Shown here: one piece after another, positions 26,501 to 33,431 of the stretch | How positions within the stretch are numbered: position 1 is the stretch's first letter | Layout of the letters: each line of letters begins with the position of its first letter | NCBI GenBank assembly: GCA_011033025.1 | Contig: WFMF01000282.1 | Location: 62,001 to 126,000, forward strand | Direction of reading: 5' to 3' | Length of the DNA: 64,000 nt | Origin: Beroe forskalii | Taxonomy: Eukaryota > Ctenophora > Nuda > Beroida > Beroidae | Position numbers and translations under genes: made by a program | The notes under the pieces: generated by a model | Told to the model about the DNA's origin: nothing | Databases searched by the model: none | Seen by the model: only the letters and a program-made list of their open reading frames with translations

Positions 26501-29500
26501 CTATACCAGTGTGACAACACTACTGTACCAGCGTGACAACACTGCTATACCAGTGTGACGTTCCTGACACCAGTTCCTGACACCAGTTCCTGACACCAGT
26601 TACTGACATCAGAACTTGACACCAGTTCCTGACACCAGTTCCTGACACCAGTTCCTGAGACCAGTTCCTGACACCAGTTCCTGACACCAGTTCCTGACAT
26701 CAGTTCTTGACACCAGTACCTGACACCAGTTCCTGACACCAGTAATTCCTGACAACAGTGTGCCAGATATCATGTTATCATGTTCTTAAACTCTTTTACA
26801 GTCAACGTTCTTCCACATTATGTTATTGAGTGTTTGATTGTCAAAATGTCGAGTGTTTTTATGCTGGTGCTCTTTGTTCTGTATATATTGACGTCTCTTT
26901 GAACTGACGTTGCATTATATATAAGGGAAGAATAGCTCACAAAGAGACGGTAGAATGGGTCAGTAGTGCGCTAGAAGTAGGGGTGACCTGATGTTTCTAT
27001 TATTCAACTCTGTCTCCTGTGTGTATATATATAAATATATATAATATATTCTATTATTGCTTCGTCTCCTACATATATATATTTGTATATTTTGCATTGA
27101 ATCCTTTATATTCAGCACTGTCCGGCTTCGCCCGCACTGGGGTCAAGCCCTAGACCCACTCATACTGCAGAGTTTAATAACTGGTGTCAAGCCCTAAACC
27201 CGCACTGAGGTCAAGTCCTAAACCCGCTAATACTTCGCCTGCATTGGGGTCAAGTCCTAAGCTCGCAGTTGCTGCTGAGTATAAACCCTTACCCTGGTCC
27301 CGCGGGTTTATCAGTTTTGCAGAAAATAAGATGGGGTTTGTTCGGGTTTATATGAATAATATACCTATTTGAACTCCTGCAAAAAAAGAAAGAAAAAGTG
27401 CCTCTAAGTGTCCAAGGGGCGTGCCAAATGGAGAAAAAGGAGCCGAGCGTATACTCGGCAACTTCAATTCATGCATAATATTGCAAAAAGAAAAAAAGTT
27501 TGGAGAAAATACTTAGATCCAAAAACGTCACCAACACAAAGCTTCCAAAATAAATTATTACATACTTGCGTTTACTCCCAAGTAGGTTTGACTAGGTGTG
27601 TTTGACTAAATGTGTTTGACTAAATGTGTTTGACTACATGAGTTCGACTACTATACGTGTGTTTGACGCGTTATTGACTCCTATATGTGTTTCAGGAGGT
27701 ACCCTGGGCTGTTCAAGGTGGTACTGGCCAAGGTGCGGGATCACCTACAGCCTTCCTACATGCAACCCGTGGACCCCTTCGACGAATTCCAGAACCAGGT
27801 TTGTCTTTTATTTTTTTAGTTTTTCATAAATTTGAAAATTTGATTGTTTCAAGAGTATGAGTAAAAGTAGTACAGTTAGTTGTTCTGTAGTTTTAGGGCC
27901 GGCATCAAAAGTTACTTGATGCCGGGATATTTATAACTTCAAACTGGAACCATATCGCTTTTTCACGCGGTAAAAAGCAGCTTTAAAAAAGACGTACAAA
28001 ACTAGCATCCTCGTCAATCAAAGCAACAAAAACCGCACCACTTTAAAATAATTTTGTTCGTTAGCTGTAAACCACCAGATACTTAGATACTGGCGCAGTT
28101 GTAAGCATTTCTCATCAAAGCAACAAAAACCGGACCCCTTTAAAAATAATTTTGTTCGTTATCTGTTAACCACCAGATACTTATAAACTGGCACAGTTGT
28201 AAGCACTTCTCTAACGGACGCCCTACATATTACTTTATTACTCGCCTCGTTATGTTGTTATGCACAGTATACTCTCCCTACTTTCGAGGAGTTAAACTTA
28301 ACATTAGTATGTGTATACATTGTACATCGTGTATACATAAAGACGGCATAAATTGTATTATATATATATATATTTATCCAGGCCATGTGTGTTATTATAT
28401 AGCACGGGTTAAAGGTTTATGTAATTTATGTTGTGTTATTACTTTATTAACTTATCACGCGGATGATTTGAGTATCATCACGCACGGATTTTATATGCTG
28501 AAATGTGCCGGTATACACTGGGGGCCAAAAAGGGGGTATATCCCTGCGCGAATACCAAGGTCTCCTATTATCTAATTATGAACTTATTATGAGACCGGAA
28601 AATGAACGTATATATAATTTCATAATTTTTCTGAGCCAATGAAGGTCAATACTTCACAATGCGTCTGGAATTCATAGACTATTGTTAGTCTTTAGCAAGT
28701 ATAAACGCCGCGCGCACGCTTCAATTTTAACTCATCTGCATTCTGCACGTGCAAGGGAGGGATCTAACTCATTCCATATTTCCCGGATTTCACACGCCTT
28801 ATCACTTTATCATCTTTAATCTCAATATTCAATCTTGCAGATTCTTCCCGCTTCAAGTTTGCTCAACTATCTTCTTTTCTTAATAATTCATGATTCTTGA
28901 ATATTGCAAGACCGTGATTTGAGCAGCTACTTGAGCATGATAGCAGGGGAATCATACGTGTAAGCTGTCCCTTTCGGCACTTCCCCACATTGGAAAGTTC
29001 TGGAAAGTTTCTGGATCGATTTTTTGTGCCAAAAAATGTAGAAAGCAACCAAAGTGGATTGGTTTAGAATTTGACCACATTTTGAGCCGGATTTGACTGG
29101 ACTTGAACCAGGATTTGAGCAGCTATTGGAGCTTTACGGGGAAAATTATACGTGTAAGCTGTCCCTCGCCCAGCATTTCAATCAAATTAAATCGTCAGCG
29201 TTTACATCCCCGGAACTGAATCTGAAAGTTAATAATACACTCAGCGCAGAGCGACAAAAACATTTAGTCTGAGTTCGCCGCCTTGGGCGCGCGCACGTGC
29301 CACTGTTTTTGAAGGTTTTAATCCTAATTTAAATCCAAAATCTAAGACAAAAATCCTGCTGCTCCTTAAATCACTCTTTTACTAATAAAAGAGAGTATAC
29401 ACACTGTGCTAATACACTGTTACAAACACCACAATCTTTTACGCTGCTTGCACTGTGTAGTTCATAATGTACACATTGTGAAAATGCAATGTAAAATGTA

Positions 29501-29681
29501 CAGTTTACAATGTACATTGTACAGTATACAATGTACTGTGTACATTCTACAGTGCTCAATGCACTATATACAGTTTACAATATACATTATCATGTACTGT
29601 AACTGATAATCACCGCAGGAAGAAGACCTGAACATTGTGTACGAGTTCGATGGACCTGGAGAAGTGTACTACTTGAGCTAA
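2407..29681 (+). CDS. Ig/FN3 single-pass membrane protein, 23 mapped exons, 5' incomplete
   Basis: Spliced by eye, the exons join in phase (one exception at 15814/16049 and one uncertain junction at 3979/5385) into about 870 residues. Order: an Ig-like end (HAGYYSLK), an I-set-like Ig domain (LMPCTILGAPQPTFSW to DTGK...YRCRARN), a Cys-poor unplaced stretch ending in an Ig-like EEYYYCSAYFPNG, another Ig-like segment (YYQVIAGNDEG), three FN3 domains, a 23-residue hydrophobic helix and a short cytoplasmic tail ending GPGEVYYLS. The layout is that of a cell-surface adhesion or receptor protein. No kinase, phosphatase, death or TIR domain follows the membrane helix, and no family name can be given. 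The start codon and signal peptide were not found. Introns are packed with minisatellites and MITEs. Confidence 0.8.
2792..2875 (+). CDS. Ig/FN3 gene, exon 2 (end of an Ig-like domain)
   Basis: Exactly 28 codons, phase 0 to 0, ending in EHAGYYSLK, the G-x-Y of Ig strand F without the usual cysteine two residues later. Acceptor gatttctag, donor CAAG|gtaact. Confidence 0.75.
3177..3279 (+). CDS. Ig/FN3 gene, exon 3
   Basis: Frame VINVNGSFVDDIWIYHAIPS, phase 0 to 1, with a strong donor CCCA|gtgagt. It joins in phase to the Ig domain in exon 4 through a shared threonine codon. The acceptor (cattaag) is weak. Confidence 0.6.
3429..3581 (+). CDS. Ig/FN3 gene, exon 4 (I-set Ig, N-terminal half)
   Basis: SNLTASPIPSAFVLNRTALM is followed by PCTILGAPQPTFSWEK, the B-strand cysteine and C-strand tryptophan of an I-set Ig domain. 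Two N-glycosylation sequons (NLT, NRT) fit an extracellular location. Phase 1 to 1. Confidence 0.85.
3582..3870 (+). repeat. AT-rich ttcacttaat minisatellite starting after a donor site
   Basis: Degenerate 8-11 bp units of the type cttaattcacttagt fill the intron from just after the exon 4 donor. Units are diverged, so the array looks older than the others in this gene. Confidence 0.7.
3894..3979 (+). CDS. Ig/FN3 gene, exon 5 (I-set Ig, middle)
   Basis: EDTRSRYFQSELGHLYIKHF then RQSDTGK gives strands D-E and the conserved D-x-G before strand F. The acceptor cag at 3891-3893 is good. The donor is unsure: only AAGTTT|gttaga keeps phase 0 with exon 6, and it would insert three residues before YRC. 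A missed microexon or another junction is possible. Confidence 0.6.
4301..4428 (+). repeat. Short direct repeat pair
   Basis: The string tttcaagacgaacaaaacga occurs at about 4301 and again at about 4405, both in the intron between Ig exons 5 and 6. No coding meaning is seen. Confidence 0.7.
4716..5371 (+). repeat. Heptamer array (tatacac)n
   Basis: About 90 near-perfect copies of the 7-mer tatacac with rare one- or two-base slips and a block of tacacaca variants near 5210-5300. Because 7 is prime to 3 and the unit has no stop, all + frames stay open and give a spurious YTIHYTL protein repeat. The array ends 13 bases before the splice acceptor of exon 6. Confidence 0.97.
5385..5551 (+). CDS. 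Ig/FN3 gene, exon 6 (end of I-set Ig and start of an unassigned segment)
   Basis: Begins GKYRCRARNRCGGRCPNERR: strand F Y-x-C followed by a Cys/Arg-rich stretch, then acidic DVLGDEMDLTVSHDDTD and NPVINQC. Acceptor ctcccccag, donor GCTG|gtaggt, phase 0 to 2. The open frame upstream is only the heptamer array. Confidence 0.8.
5552..7776 (+). other. Intron 6, no gene seen
   Basis: AT-rich intron. A short stretch near 7090-7170 has inverted ggccgaaggcc / ggccaaaggcc motifs that look like a small foldback repeat. No exon candidate with protein-like composition is visible on either strand. Confidence 0.5.
7777..7945 (+). CDS. Ig/FN3 gene, exon 7 (unassigned extracellular segment)
   Basis: Frame DSEGFHYESHDQNDRNCTGL, then SANAGHIFSFSQYTPVNSS and EAFFDFKRLQNDGM. 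The exon is GC-richer than its introns. Sequons NCT and NSS fit secretion. I recognise no domain; it may be a long insertion inside an Ig fold completed by exons 8-9. Phase 2 to 0. Confidence 0.8.
8109..8178 (+). CDS. Ig/FN3 gene, exon 8
   Basis: DSMRVGTVKWNELEDLSNFH, acceptor atgccag, donor GAAG|gtaaat, phase 0 to 1. Joins exactly to exon 9 (IE-D-KTGKSG). Confidence 0.75.
8274..8332 (+). repeat. Partial duplicate of exon 9 start
   Basis: The run from about 8276 (gacgggaaaagcgagattt to cgtatagacggttttaagag) is a diverged copy of exon 9 sequence at 8357-8413 (aaacgggtaaaagcgggatt to cgtatagacggatttaagaa). It is an intronic exon fragment just before the real acceptor. Confidence 0.75.
8356..8464 (+). 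CDS. Ig/FN3 gene, exon 9 (end of an Ig-like fold)
   Basis: KTGKSGICLARIDGFKKPNM then EEYYYCSAYFPNGLL: the YYC of Ig strand F followed by a G-strand-like end. Acceptor tttacag, donor TCAA|gtatgt, phase 1 to 2. Confidence 0.8.
8648..8762 (+). CDS. Ig/FN3 gene, exon 10
   Basis: MGVRFEFVMKEAPYVGFPKG then AVGKDMTKIMDANYGEEK, phase 2 to 0, acceptor aaatcacag, donor AAAG|gtaaga. Probably the A-B region of the next Ig-like domain. The MGV methionine is internal, not a start. Confidence 0.8.
12391..12478 (+). mobile_element. Family A foldback MITE, left arm truncated
   Basis: A gtgcgcgcggcgtacagaca arm pairs with tgtctgtacgccgcgc, followed by the family right end acacaaaactgcagtttgaa. The left inverted terminal repeat is lost. 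Related copies lie at about 30297, 37893, 42075 and 44168. Confidence 0.8.
12726..12840 (+). repeat. Tandem duplication with atatcagattgttttcatgt core
   Basis: Two to three copies of about 50 bp sharing gttttcatgtctcgcgattt and agggaatatccctaatat, in the intron between exons 10 and 11. Confidence 0.7.
13149..13216 (+). CDS. Ig/FN3 gene, exon 11
   Basis: HSVRYAELRIFEGRIFHNVR ending PA plus two bases. Acceptor ttgttgcag, donor CAAG|gttctc, phase 0 to 2. Reading on would hit a stop, and the splice to exon 12 restores PA-R-CEYFPDLEL, which fits an Ig strand. Confidence 0.7.
14230..14356 (+). CDS. Ig/FN3 gene, exon 12 (end of an Ig domain)
   Basis: CEYFPDLELVQFTIDYTVMG then DQGYYQVIAGNDEGWAIGPP: D-x-GYY-x-V-x-A-x-N is the E-F-G region of an Ig domain, with V in place of the usual F-strand cysteine. 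Phase 2 to 0, acceptor tataccag, donor TCTG|gtaaat. Confidence 0.85.
14598..14761 (+). CDS. Ig/FN3 gene, exon 13 (FN3-1, N-terminal half)
   Basis: After GVEPAEGPYVLQIV the pattern KTTHTITVRWPRPESSRDLD and YTVEVVNTEF shows FN3 strands A-C with the conserved B-strand tryptophan and C-strand tyrosine. Phase 0 to 2, donor AACC|gtaagt. Confidence 0.9.
14800..14945 (+). repeat. Degenerate (tcac)n tract
   Basis: Irregular cactcactcacttgctcgc units right after FN3-1 exon 13, followed by further tgtcactctcac variants. Confidence 0.75.
14975..15126 (+). repeat. Palindromic tgtaca/ttgtacaat array
   Basis: About ten units of cttgtacaatgta. The TGTACA core is self-complementary. Similar tracts recur at 29460-29760, 54850-55135 and 63370-63670. 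Confidence 0.85.
15195..15512 (+). mobile_element. Long foldback element, about 300 bp
   Basis: Arms of about 145 bp are near-perfect inverted copies: tatctgcgacaaaataaaag ... aatttggttgtttaaaatag on the left against ctattttaaacaatcaaatt ... atattttgtcgcagagacta on the right. The centre is gtttaaaacacgttttaaac. No coding capacity; it is a non-autonomous foldback or MITE in an intron. Confidence 0.9.
15609..15740 (+). repeat. Tandem duplication (about 67 bp) of an intron end with its acceptor
   Basis: Two copies of tcatttttctgtacaggcat ... ttgcaggttgactgt. Both hold the full acceptor ttgcag plus the first exon bases. Use of the upstream acceptor (exon from 15665) adds 67 nt, which would shift the frame; the downstream one (15732) keeps phase. 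Confidence 0.9.
15732..15814 (+). CDS. Ig/FN3 gene, exon 14 (FN3-1, C-terminal half)
   Basis: LTVTGVDNAIIRPLSPGVRY followed by SIRVTSE gives the L-x-P-G-x-x-Y-x-I-x-V signature of FN3 strands E-F. Enters in phase 2. The end is unusual: GAGG|gtagtt is the only GT donor, yet it is one base out of phase with exon 15. Confidence 0.85.
16049..16196 (+). CDS. Ig/FN3 gene, exon 15 (end of FN3-1, start of FN3-2)
   Basis: GSLVADGKLVRTMSIRTAAQ closes FN3-1, and VDIKCTPSATVIDCLWENPD opens FN3-2 with its B-strand tryptophan. Acceptor ttcgcag. The donor chosen is CTTT|gtgtga, because phase 1 is needed for the Tyr-Tyr junction to exon 16; the stronger-looking TGT|gtgagt would break the frame. Confidence 0.8.
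16231..16286 (+). repeat. Family B hairpin (ccaatcag palindrome), copy 1
   Basis: attgaccaatcagcgcgtga and cgcacgctgattggttaatg are inverted arms around a short loop. It lies 35 bases after the exon 15 donor. Confidence 0.85.
16461..16624 (+). CDS. Ig/FN3 gene, exon 16 (FN3-2 core)
   Basis: YQVTISTKSRIAPVATNTTQ, then VNQISLTNLLPYTLYHLLVV and PCNEQ: FN3 strand C tyrosine and the L-x-P-x-T-x-Y E-F motif. Phase 1 to 0, acceptor tccctcag, donor ACAG|gttact. Confidence 0.9.
16631..16681 (+). repeat. Family B hairpin, copy 2
   Basis: gccaatcagtgagcgggttg pairs with ccccacgctgattggtcaac. It begins only six bases after the exon 16 donor. Confidence 0.85.
16843..16900 (+). CDS. Ig/FN3 gene, exon 17 (end of FN3-2)
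   Basis: GCSENQNQTTEIHTKEEIP, the F-G loop and G strand of FN3-2, with an NQT sequon. Acceptor ctaccag, donor CCAG|gtaatc, phase 0 to 1, matching every exon copy in the array that follows. Confidence 0.85.
16926..16976 (+). repeat. Family B hairpin, copy 3
   Basis: taatcagcacacgagttgac against gcacgctgattggtcaatg, 25 bases after the exon 17 donor. Confidence 0.8.
17423..17560 (+). CDS. Exon-like copy 1 of the FN3-3 exon (possible alternative exon)
   Basis: Open from the acceptor through AVRFRVEPHTSHLSIAVSML, TEVVLFEEKEEKPVPQ and into the CPG-type spacer. An in-phase exit (phase 2) exists only inside the spacer, at a CCCAG|GTT motif. Its acceptor aataaaacag differs from the other copies. It could be an alternative exon or a relic. 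Confidence 0.35.
17699..19187 (+). pseudogene. Six further exon-like copies, mostly broken
   Basis: Starts at 17699, 17948, 18276, 18498, 18758 and 18970. Only 18276 keeps the same open ending as copy 1. TAG codons, a frameshift or deletions close the others if read past the EEK triplets, though each keeps an intact acceptor. They look like a decaying tandem exon family in an intron. Confidence 0.6.
19188..19320 (+). CDS. Ig/FN3 gene, exon 18 (FN3-3 start), eighth copy of the array
   Basis: AVRFRVEPHTSHLSIAVSML, then YPPILPGQLRTEVVLFEEKE and IKS. It has lost the spacer repeat and ends TCAAT|gtggtt, a weak donor but the one that gives phase 2 to match exon 19. Phase 1 in fits exon 17. It is the best candidate for the constitutive member of the array. 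Confidence 0.65.
19477..19569 (+). CDS. Ig/FN3 gene, exon 19 (FN3-3 middle)
   Basis: ARGKKPCGQVHGAYPHANNN then STAANHTTGVK. The frame was chosen because only this one splices in phase to exon 20; the alternative frame meets a stop. Sequons NNS and NHT. Donor GTCAA|gttagt. Confidence 0.7.
19561..20020 (+). repeat. Minisatellite built on a donor site (agtcaagttagtaac)
   Basis: About 25 units of 14-17 bp, consensus agtcaagttagtaacct, begin in the last bases of exon 19. The first unit is the donor itself (gtcaa|gttagtaa), so each unit repeats a donor-like CAA|GTTAGT. Confidence 0.93.
20618..20830 (+). repeat. GC-rich gcgcggcgtaa-type palindromic cluster
   Basis: Repeats of acgccgcgca and cgtgcgcggc arms resemble the core of family A MITEs but lack the ctgcagttcgaact ends. 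A separate inverted pair acgtcttttaa/ttaaaagacgt follows. Open frames here are low-complexity and not convincing genes. Confidence 0.6.
20831..22750 (+). other. Intron 19 remainder
   Basis: No exon seen. AT-rich with short (aattaaaattttt)n near 21465-21510. Frames on both strands lack domain features. Confidence 0.5.
22754..22891 (+). CDS. Ig/FN3 gene, exon 20 (FN3-3 end)
   Basis: PRQVFDKSEFMIGGLKQSTT, then YYMRFQWTTKAGSGPLSNCF and KLKIG: the L-x-x-x-T-x-Y-x-x-R-x-Q motif of FN3 strands E-F and an A-G-x-G-P-S loop. Not a WSxWS cytokine-receptor box. Phase 2 to 2, acceptor tattcgcag, donor GCAG|gtaagc. Confidence 0.9.
23802..23965 (+). repeat. agtggcac(c/t) minisatellite
   Basis: About ten units of ttacagtggcatctgctagt type, ending about 12 bases before the acceptor of the transmembrane exon. 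Confidence 0.85.
23978..24067 (+). CDS. Ig/FN3 gene, exon 21 (transmembrane helix)
   Basis: NVPNLLIGCGVTLFVIIVFT continues GFYFYVNR: a single hydrophobic helix of about 23 residues followed by Arg-Arg across the next junction, the stop-transfer pattern of a type I membrane protein. Acceptor cttgtttcag, donor ACAG|gtaact, phase 2 to 2. Confidence 0.93.
24772..24860 (+). repeat. Family C foldback, diverged copy
   Basis: aataaataggccaatgaaat and aaataaaccgcctattttcc form inverted arms. The central site reads tgatgtca instead of tgacgtca. Confidence 0.6.
25948..26035 (+). repeat. Family C foldback with perfect TGACGTCA
   Basis: cgctcacgagaaataggcga and agatgacgtcattatcacat, followed by the gttgatgacg arm. 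CRE-like TGACGTCA at 25978-25985. Confidence 0.75.
26168..26265 (+). repeat. Family C foldback, best preserved copy
   Basis: cccgcgtacgagaaatataa at the left pairs with aaccgcctatttatcgtgcg at the right. TGACGTCA at 26229-26236. Confidence 0.8.
26385..26760 (+). repeat. Two linked minisatellites (gtgacaacactgctgtacca and gttcctgacacca)
   Basis: First part: units of about 18-20 bp; second part: 13-bp units ttcctgacaccag from 26570 to 26745. Both lie in the intron between the transmembrane and tail exons. Confidence 0.92.
27117..27270 (+). repeat. ggtcaagtcctaaacccgc repeats
   Basis: Four or five diverged units of about 30 bp with core actggggtcaagccctaaac. Intronic; gives a short PKPA-type open frame that is not a gene. 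Confidence 0.75.
27696..27798 (+). CDS. Ig/FN3 gene, exon 22 (cytoplasmic tail)
   Basis: RYPGLFKVVLAKVRDHLQPS then YMQPVDPFDEFQNQ. Basic right after the membrane, then acidic. YMQP fits the YxxQ pattern that in some receptors is a STAT3-type docking site, but the motif is short. Acceptor tgtttcag, donor CCAG|gtttgt, phase 2 to 0. Confidence 0.88.
27995..28212 (+). repeat. Tandem duplication of about 110 bp
   Basis: Two copies sharing tcaaagcaacaaaaaccg, aataattttgttcgtta and aaccaccagatactta ... agttgtaagca. Confidence 0.88.
28890..29165 (+). repeat. Dispersed pair with ggatttgagcagctattgga core
   Basis: gatttgagcagctacttgag ... atacgtgtaagctgtccc at about 28915 and again at about 29110. 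Confidence 0.7.
29450..29600 (+). repeat. tgtaca-rich palindromic tract before the last exon
   Basis: Irregular acattgtacagtatacaatg units end about 25 bases before the acceptor of the final exon, and the same kind resumes after the stop codon (29690-29760). Confidence 0.8.
29619..29681 (+). CDS. Ig/FN3 gene, last exon (C-terminus)
   Basis: EEDLNIVYEFDGPGEVYYLS then TAA at 29679-29681. Acceptor tcaccgcag, phase 0. Acidic end with three tyrosines, including the terminal YYLS. Poly(A) signals were not assigned with confidence. Confidence 0.85.
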   Translation, partial: EEDLNIVYEFDGPGEVYYLS

Positions 29682-29839
29682 AGCAATACAGTAGTACATT
29701 GTGTACATTTGTACATTGTGCACATTGCCATGCAAATTGTACCTCTTAAATTGTACACATTTCACGCTCACAATTCACAAGTTGCGCGCCACAGATGCCC
29801 TGTTCAAGCCGGACTTTGCCCTGCTGTAAAAAGAAAGAG

Positions 29840-30010
29840 ACTATATTTTAGGTACCTATCTGATGTTAAAGGTGTCTACTTAATTTAAAAGGTACCTGCC
29901 TAATTTAAAAGGTACCTGCCTAATGTAAAGGTACCTAGACCTAATGTTAAAGGCACCTACCTGATGTGAAATATATCTGCCTGACGTTAAAGGTACCTAC
30001 CTGATTTTAT
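29840..30010 (+). repeat. aaaggtacctgcctaat minisatellite
   Basis: About seven units of 20-24 bp with core ttaaaggtacctgcctaatt, 160 bases past the stop codon of the Ig/FN3 gene. Confidence 0.85.
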
Positions 30011-30095
30011 AGATGAATGATGATTGATGTATTAAATTATATTAGAGATAAAAGTACCTACCCTTATCGACGGCGGAGTAGACAGGGCCCTCTAT

Positions 30096-30152
30096 CATTG
30101 ACCAATCAGGTTGCGAGTTCAGAGTCAACTCACACTCTGATTGGTCAATGTC
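30096..30152 (+). repeat. Family B hairpin, copy 4
   Basis: cattgaccaatcaggttgcg against cacactctgattggtcaatg; near-perfect arms. Confidence 0.88.
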
Positions 30153-30296
30153 TGCTACGCTGCTGATAAAAGGTTAAAAGAAAGGTACCCATCATATGTT
30201 TGATGACTGGTTGGTTACGCTGCATTGATTTCAGTGGTGCATTACCAGTGAGTGATTAAAGAACCCCTGATCTATATAACTGTAAATATAAGATCT

Positions 30297-30431
30297 ATGA
30301 TGACAGTTCGAACTGCATTTCTGCGTGCGCGGCGTAAGTTTGCGCGGCGTACAGACATGTTATTCATTTGTCTTTACGCCGCGCAATATCACGCCGCGCA
30401 CACAAAATGCACTTCGAACTGTCACCGCTAT
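30297..30431 (+). mobile_element. Family A foldback MITE, intact copy
   Basis: Ends gatgacagttcgaactgca and tgcacttcgaactgtcaccg are inverted. The core holds nested gcgcggcgtaa and ttacgccgcgc arms around gacatgttattcatttgtc. Intergenic. Confidence 0.88.
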
Positions 30432-30979
30432 GATTTTCTCCTTGACTCTGCATATATCATGTTCCGTGGAAACTAACTAGGTTCCTCCTAGTTTTAGTCA
30501 ATATATTTAAATGCTTTTATTAAAATATTTTACAGTAAGTTTTATTACAAAACCCGGTAGATACACTAAATATATATGAGTTAATTTATTTCACAGATTT
30601 GAATCGACCTGCAAACCCAAACCATGACTCTACTACACATATCCCAGTGCATGTTTATAGATAGATTTTAAAATTTAAGAATTGTGTATTCGCTACACAT
30701 TTTTCCACTATGCATCCATTTTTACATTGTCTAATAAATGATAATGTTCTCGGTAGATGTAATGTAAACTTAAGTAAATGTAAGACAATGTAGGAATTGT
30801 AAACTTAAGTCAGGTGGCCTGTAACTTGAAAATATAGTTCCACAAAATATTTAATATTCTATAGAAAAGAATTAAATTCAATGCCCCACCTGTCACACAA
30901 TACAATGGTACCTTCACTGTGAACACGGTCCTCACTGAAGCACTGAGTGAGCTGTAATATATCTCTTGAAAACCTCATA

Positions 30980-31052
30980 CGCACTGCCACGTCAGTAAAG
31001 CGCTACTTTGAGCTATGATAATGACGTCATTACTCACCGCCTACTCCGCTGC
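30980..31052 (+). repeat. Family C foldback, copy with TGACGTCA
   Basis: gctatgataatgacgtcatt followed by actcaccgcctactccg; the left arm is diverged. CRE-like core at 31022-31029. Confidence 0.65.
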
Positions 31053-32401
31053 TCACACCTGAGTGTGTAGTCAGGACACCTGGTGGGATGGGATTTACAG
31101 GCGCTGTTATGGCTCGACCAATGAGCGTGGAGTGTCGTACAAATACTGTGTGATGATTGGTGGAGACTGTGTGTGCTGCGGGTAAGCCTCCTGAGCTGTG
31201 GGTAAATATAACGCGATAATTCGTACTGCAGAGTATAGTGTAGTAGATTCATGTGTGCTGGGATTAAGGATTGTTCACTTGTATTAAATAATATTTTCAA
31301 AGAGAGGGTTTTCGAATGATAACGTGTTATTGTAACAAATAGTGTACTTACGAAGGGGATGTGGTTGGAATATGGGCATTGGTCGTGGTTGTGAGAACGA
31401 TGCTGACATGAAAGCAGTATGACGTCGTGTTCAATGCAGTAAACGGTCGCTTCCTGGCTAAATCTGAGTTGAATATGTCTATCAAGAAATGTGGAATTAT
31501 ATAAGGAATCTAATGAATAATGATAAGGTAATTACGTTACTTTTCGACTTTCATGCCTACTGGAACCTAATGTCAAATGTACATATTATATCCAAATTTT
31601 GAATCAACTTTTTATTTTGGGTCCCTCTAGTAAATAATTTGATAAAATACAATATACCTTGACAAATGAAATGTTGATAATAATTATATTATCAACGATC
31701 AAATATTCATGGTTATATCCAACGATTCCTATCATCGGCATTGTTTGAATAACCTCACGAATTGTTAATCTATAATAAGCATAGCTCTCAAATCTATTCC
31801 ATGCTATATTGAGAAGATTTAAATGAATATAATACCTGCATTTAAAACTTGTAATATACATTAAATATAATAATAATTAAATATAATGATACCGTGAGAG
31901 AATTAATAGAAAAACAGAACAGTGTGGAGATTAGCAAATATATATAATATATGATTTAAATCCGAATACATTATATAGTAATTAGTAATTTAAACAGTTA
32001 TACTATGTTGATTTGTATGTTAATCATGTTATAATCGAATCTTATTTCACAAGTTTGAAATTAATCTTGCAAGTCAGGCAAGTATCCAAGTGAGCCAGAC
32101 ACAGTTATAGACGTCTACTACTTATTGGGATAGTTACAACTTATTGAGGATAGTTAACTAGTAACTTCTGCCATCACACTGTTTGTTATAGGCTCTGGGT
32201 AAGCTTTATTTAGCTTATATAAGTCTAGGTGGATCGATAAAATAAGCGATTGATGAGAACGCGTAATTTTGTTATTTGCGCGATAATTTTCGATGGGGTT
32301 TGTCAGGAGTTATCGCAGAAGCGGCAAAATTGCCGTCTTTCTTGTTAAATTAAATCTGTTCGATCCAGGACTACATGCCTTAGGTAGCTGCACCCATTTG
32401 A

Positions 32402-32459
32402 CATTCACCAATCAGCGTGAGATGTTTACCGTAAACTCGCGTCCTGATTGGTCAATGCA
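32402..32459 (+). repeat. Family B hairpin, copy 5
   Basis: attcaccaatcagcgtgaga against ctcgcgtcctgattggtcaa. Confidence 0.85.
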
Positions 32460-33431
32460 ATGGCGATTGCGGAATCCTAAGGATGGACTAATCCACCAGA
32501 AACTTATAACTGTGTCGGGCTCCTTGGAATCTGCCGCCAAGTCCTCTGATTCTGACCGAAATTCGGCACTTTATACCGTTTTCATGAAATATTCGACATT
32601 TTTCGAGTATTTTTCTATATATCGAAAAATGTTTTGTATTTGTCATTTGCTTTTAATATCAAGTTATTTGCAGATTGATGCATTATTTTGTTATTACTAT
32701 AATTGATTAAACAGATGAAGTAGCTGTTAGAAAATTGTTAGAGAATTATTTGAAAAGTTGATTTTCACTCTCGACTGCCTAGTTTAGTTTCTAGCTGTTG
32801 AAAATGATTTATTACGATTTGGACATCTTACCCTGCGACATTTTACCCCATAGGCATAATGAAAATATTTTGCTTGTTTGCTCGACCGCATTTTAGTGCT
32901 GCTTGGAGCAACATTTAGAATGGCCGGTTTGTTAGAAAATTAAACGAGTGACATGGTACGACAATTTACCTCGCATGGTGCGACAATTTACCCTAAATGG
33001 TGCGACAATTTCACCTGCATGGCAGGAAAATTTTCCTATAATTTTAAATAATTAATTTAAGTCGATCTTTAGATAAAGTGTTGCGGGGTAAAGTGTCGCC
33101 CTACGCATTTTGGGTCGCGTCTTTAAAAAAGCGTAATTATTATTTATTGAAAACTTGAAATTCGCGACAATCCTCCGGCTATAGCGCTAGTTTTATGTTA
33201 GTAGAGACTTAGAGAAAATATACACGAAGATGATCTAGAAATGTTATATGATATGCAGATAATTGGAACTTTATTTCATTTCTATGATATATAATTTTTG
33301 AAATTTTGAAAAAAATTCGAGTTTGGACTTTGTTTTTTTGGTAAATTGCTAGGGTTTACATGTTCCAGAATACGAAAAATTTTGGTGCATTCATTTAATC
33401 TCAATCCTGTAATTCTCAAAATATTTTCTGG

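Noticed and set aside
22754-29681. Class I cytokine receptor identity for the FN3/TM gene
   Set aside because: No WSxWS box or paired-cysteine receptor module; only FN3 domains and a YxxQ tetrapeptide, which is too weak.
32293-32706. 137-codon + frame in the intergenic region
   Set aside because: Runs through a family B hairpin and AT-rich sequence; composition is not protein-like.
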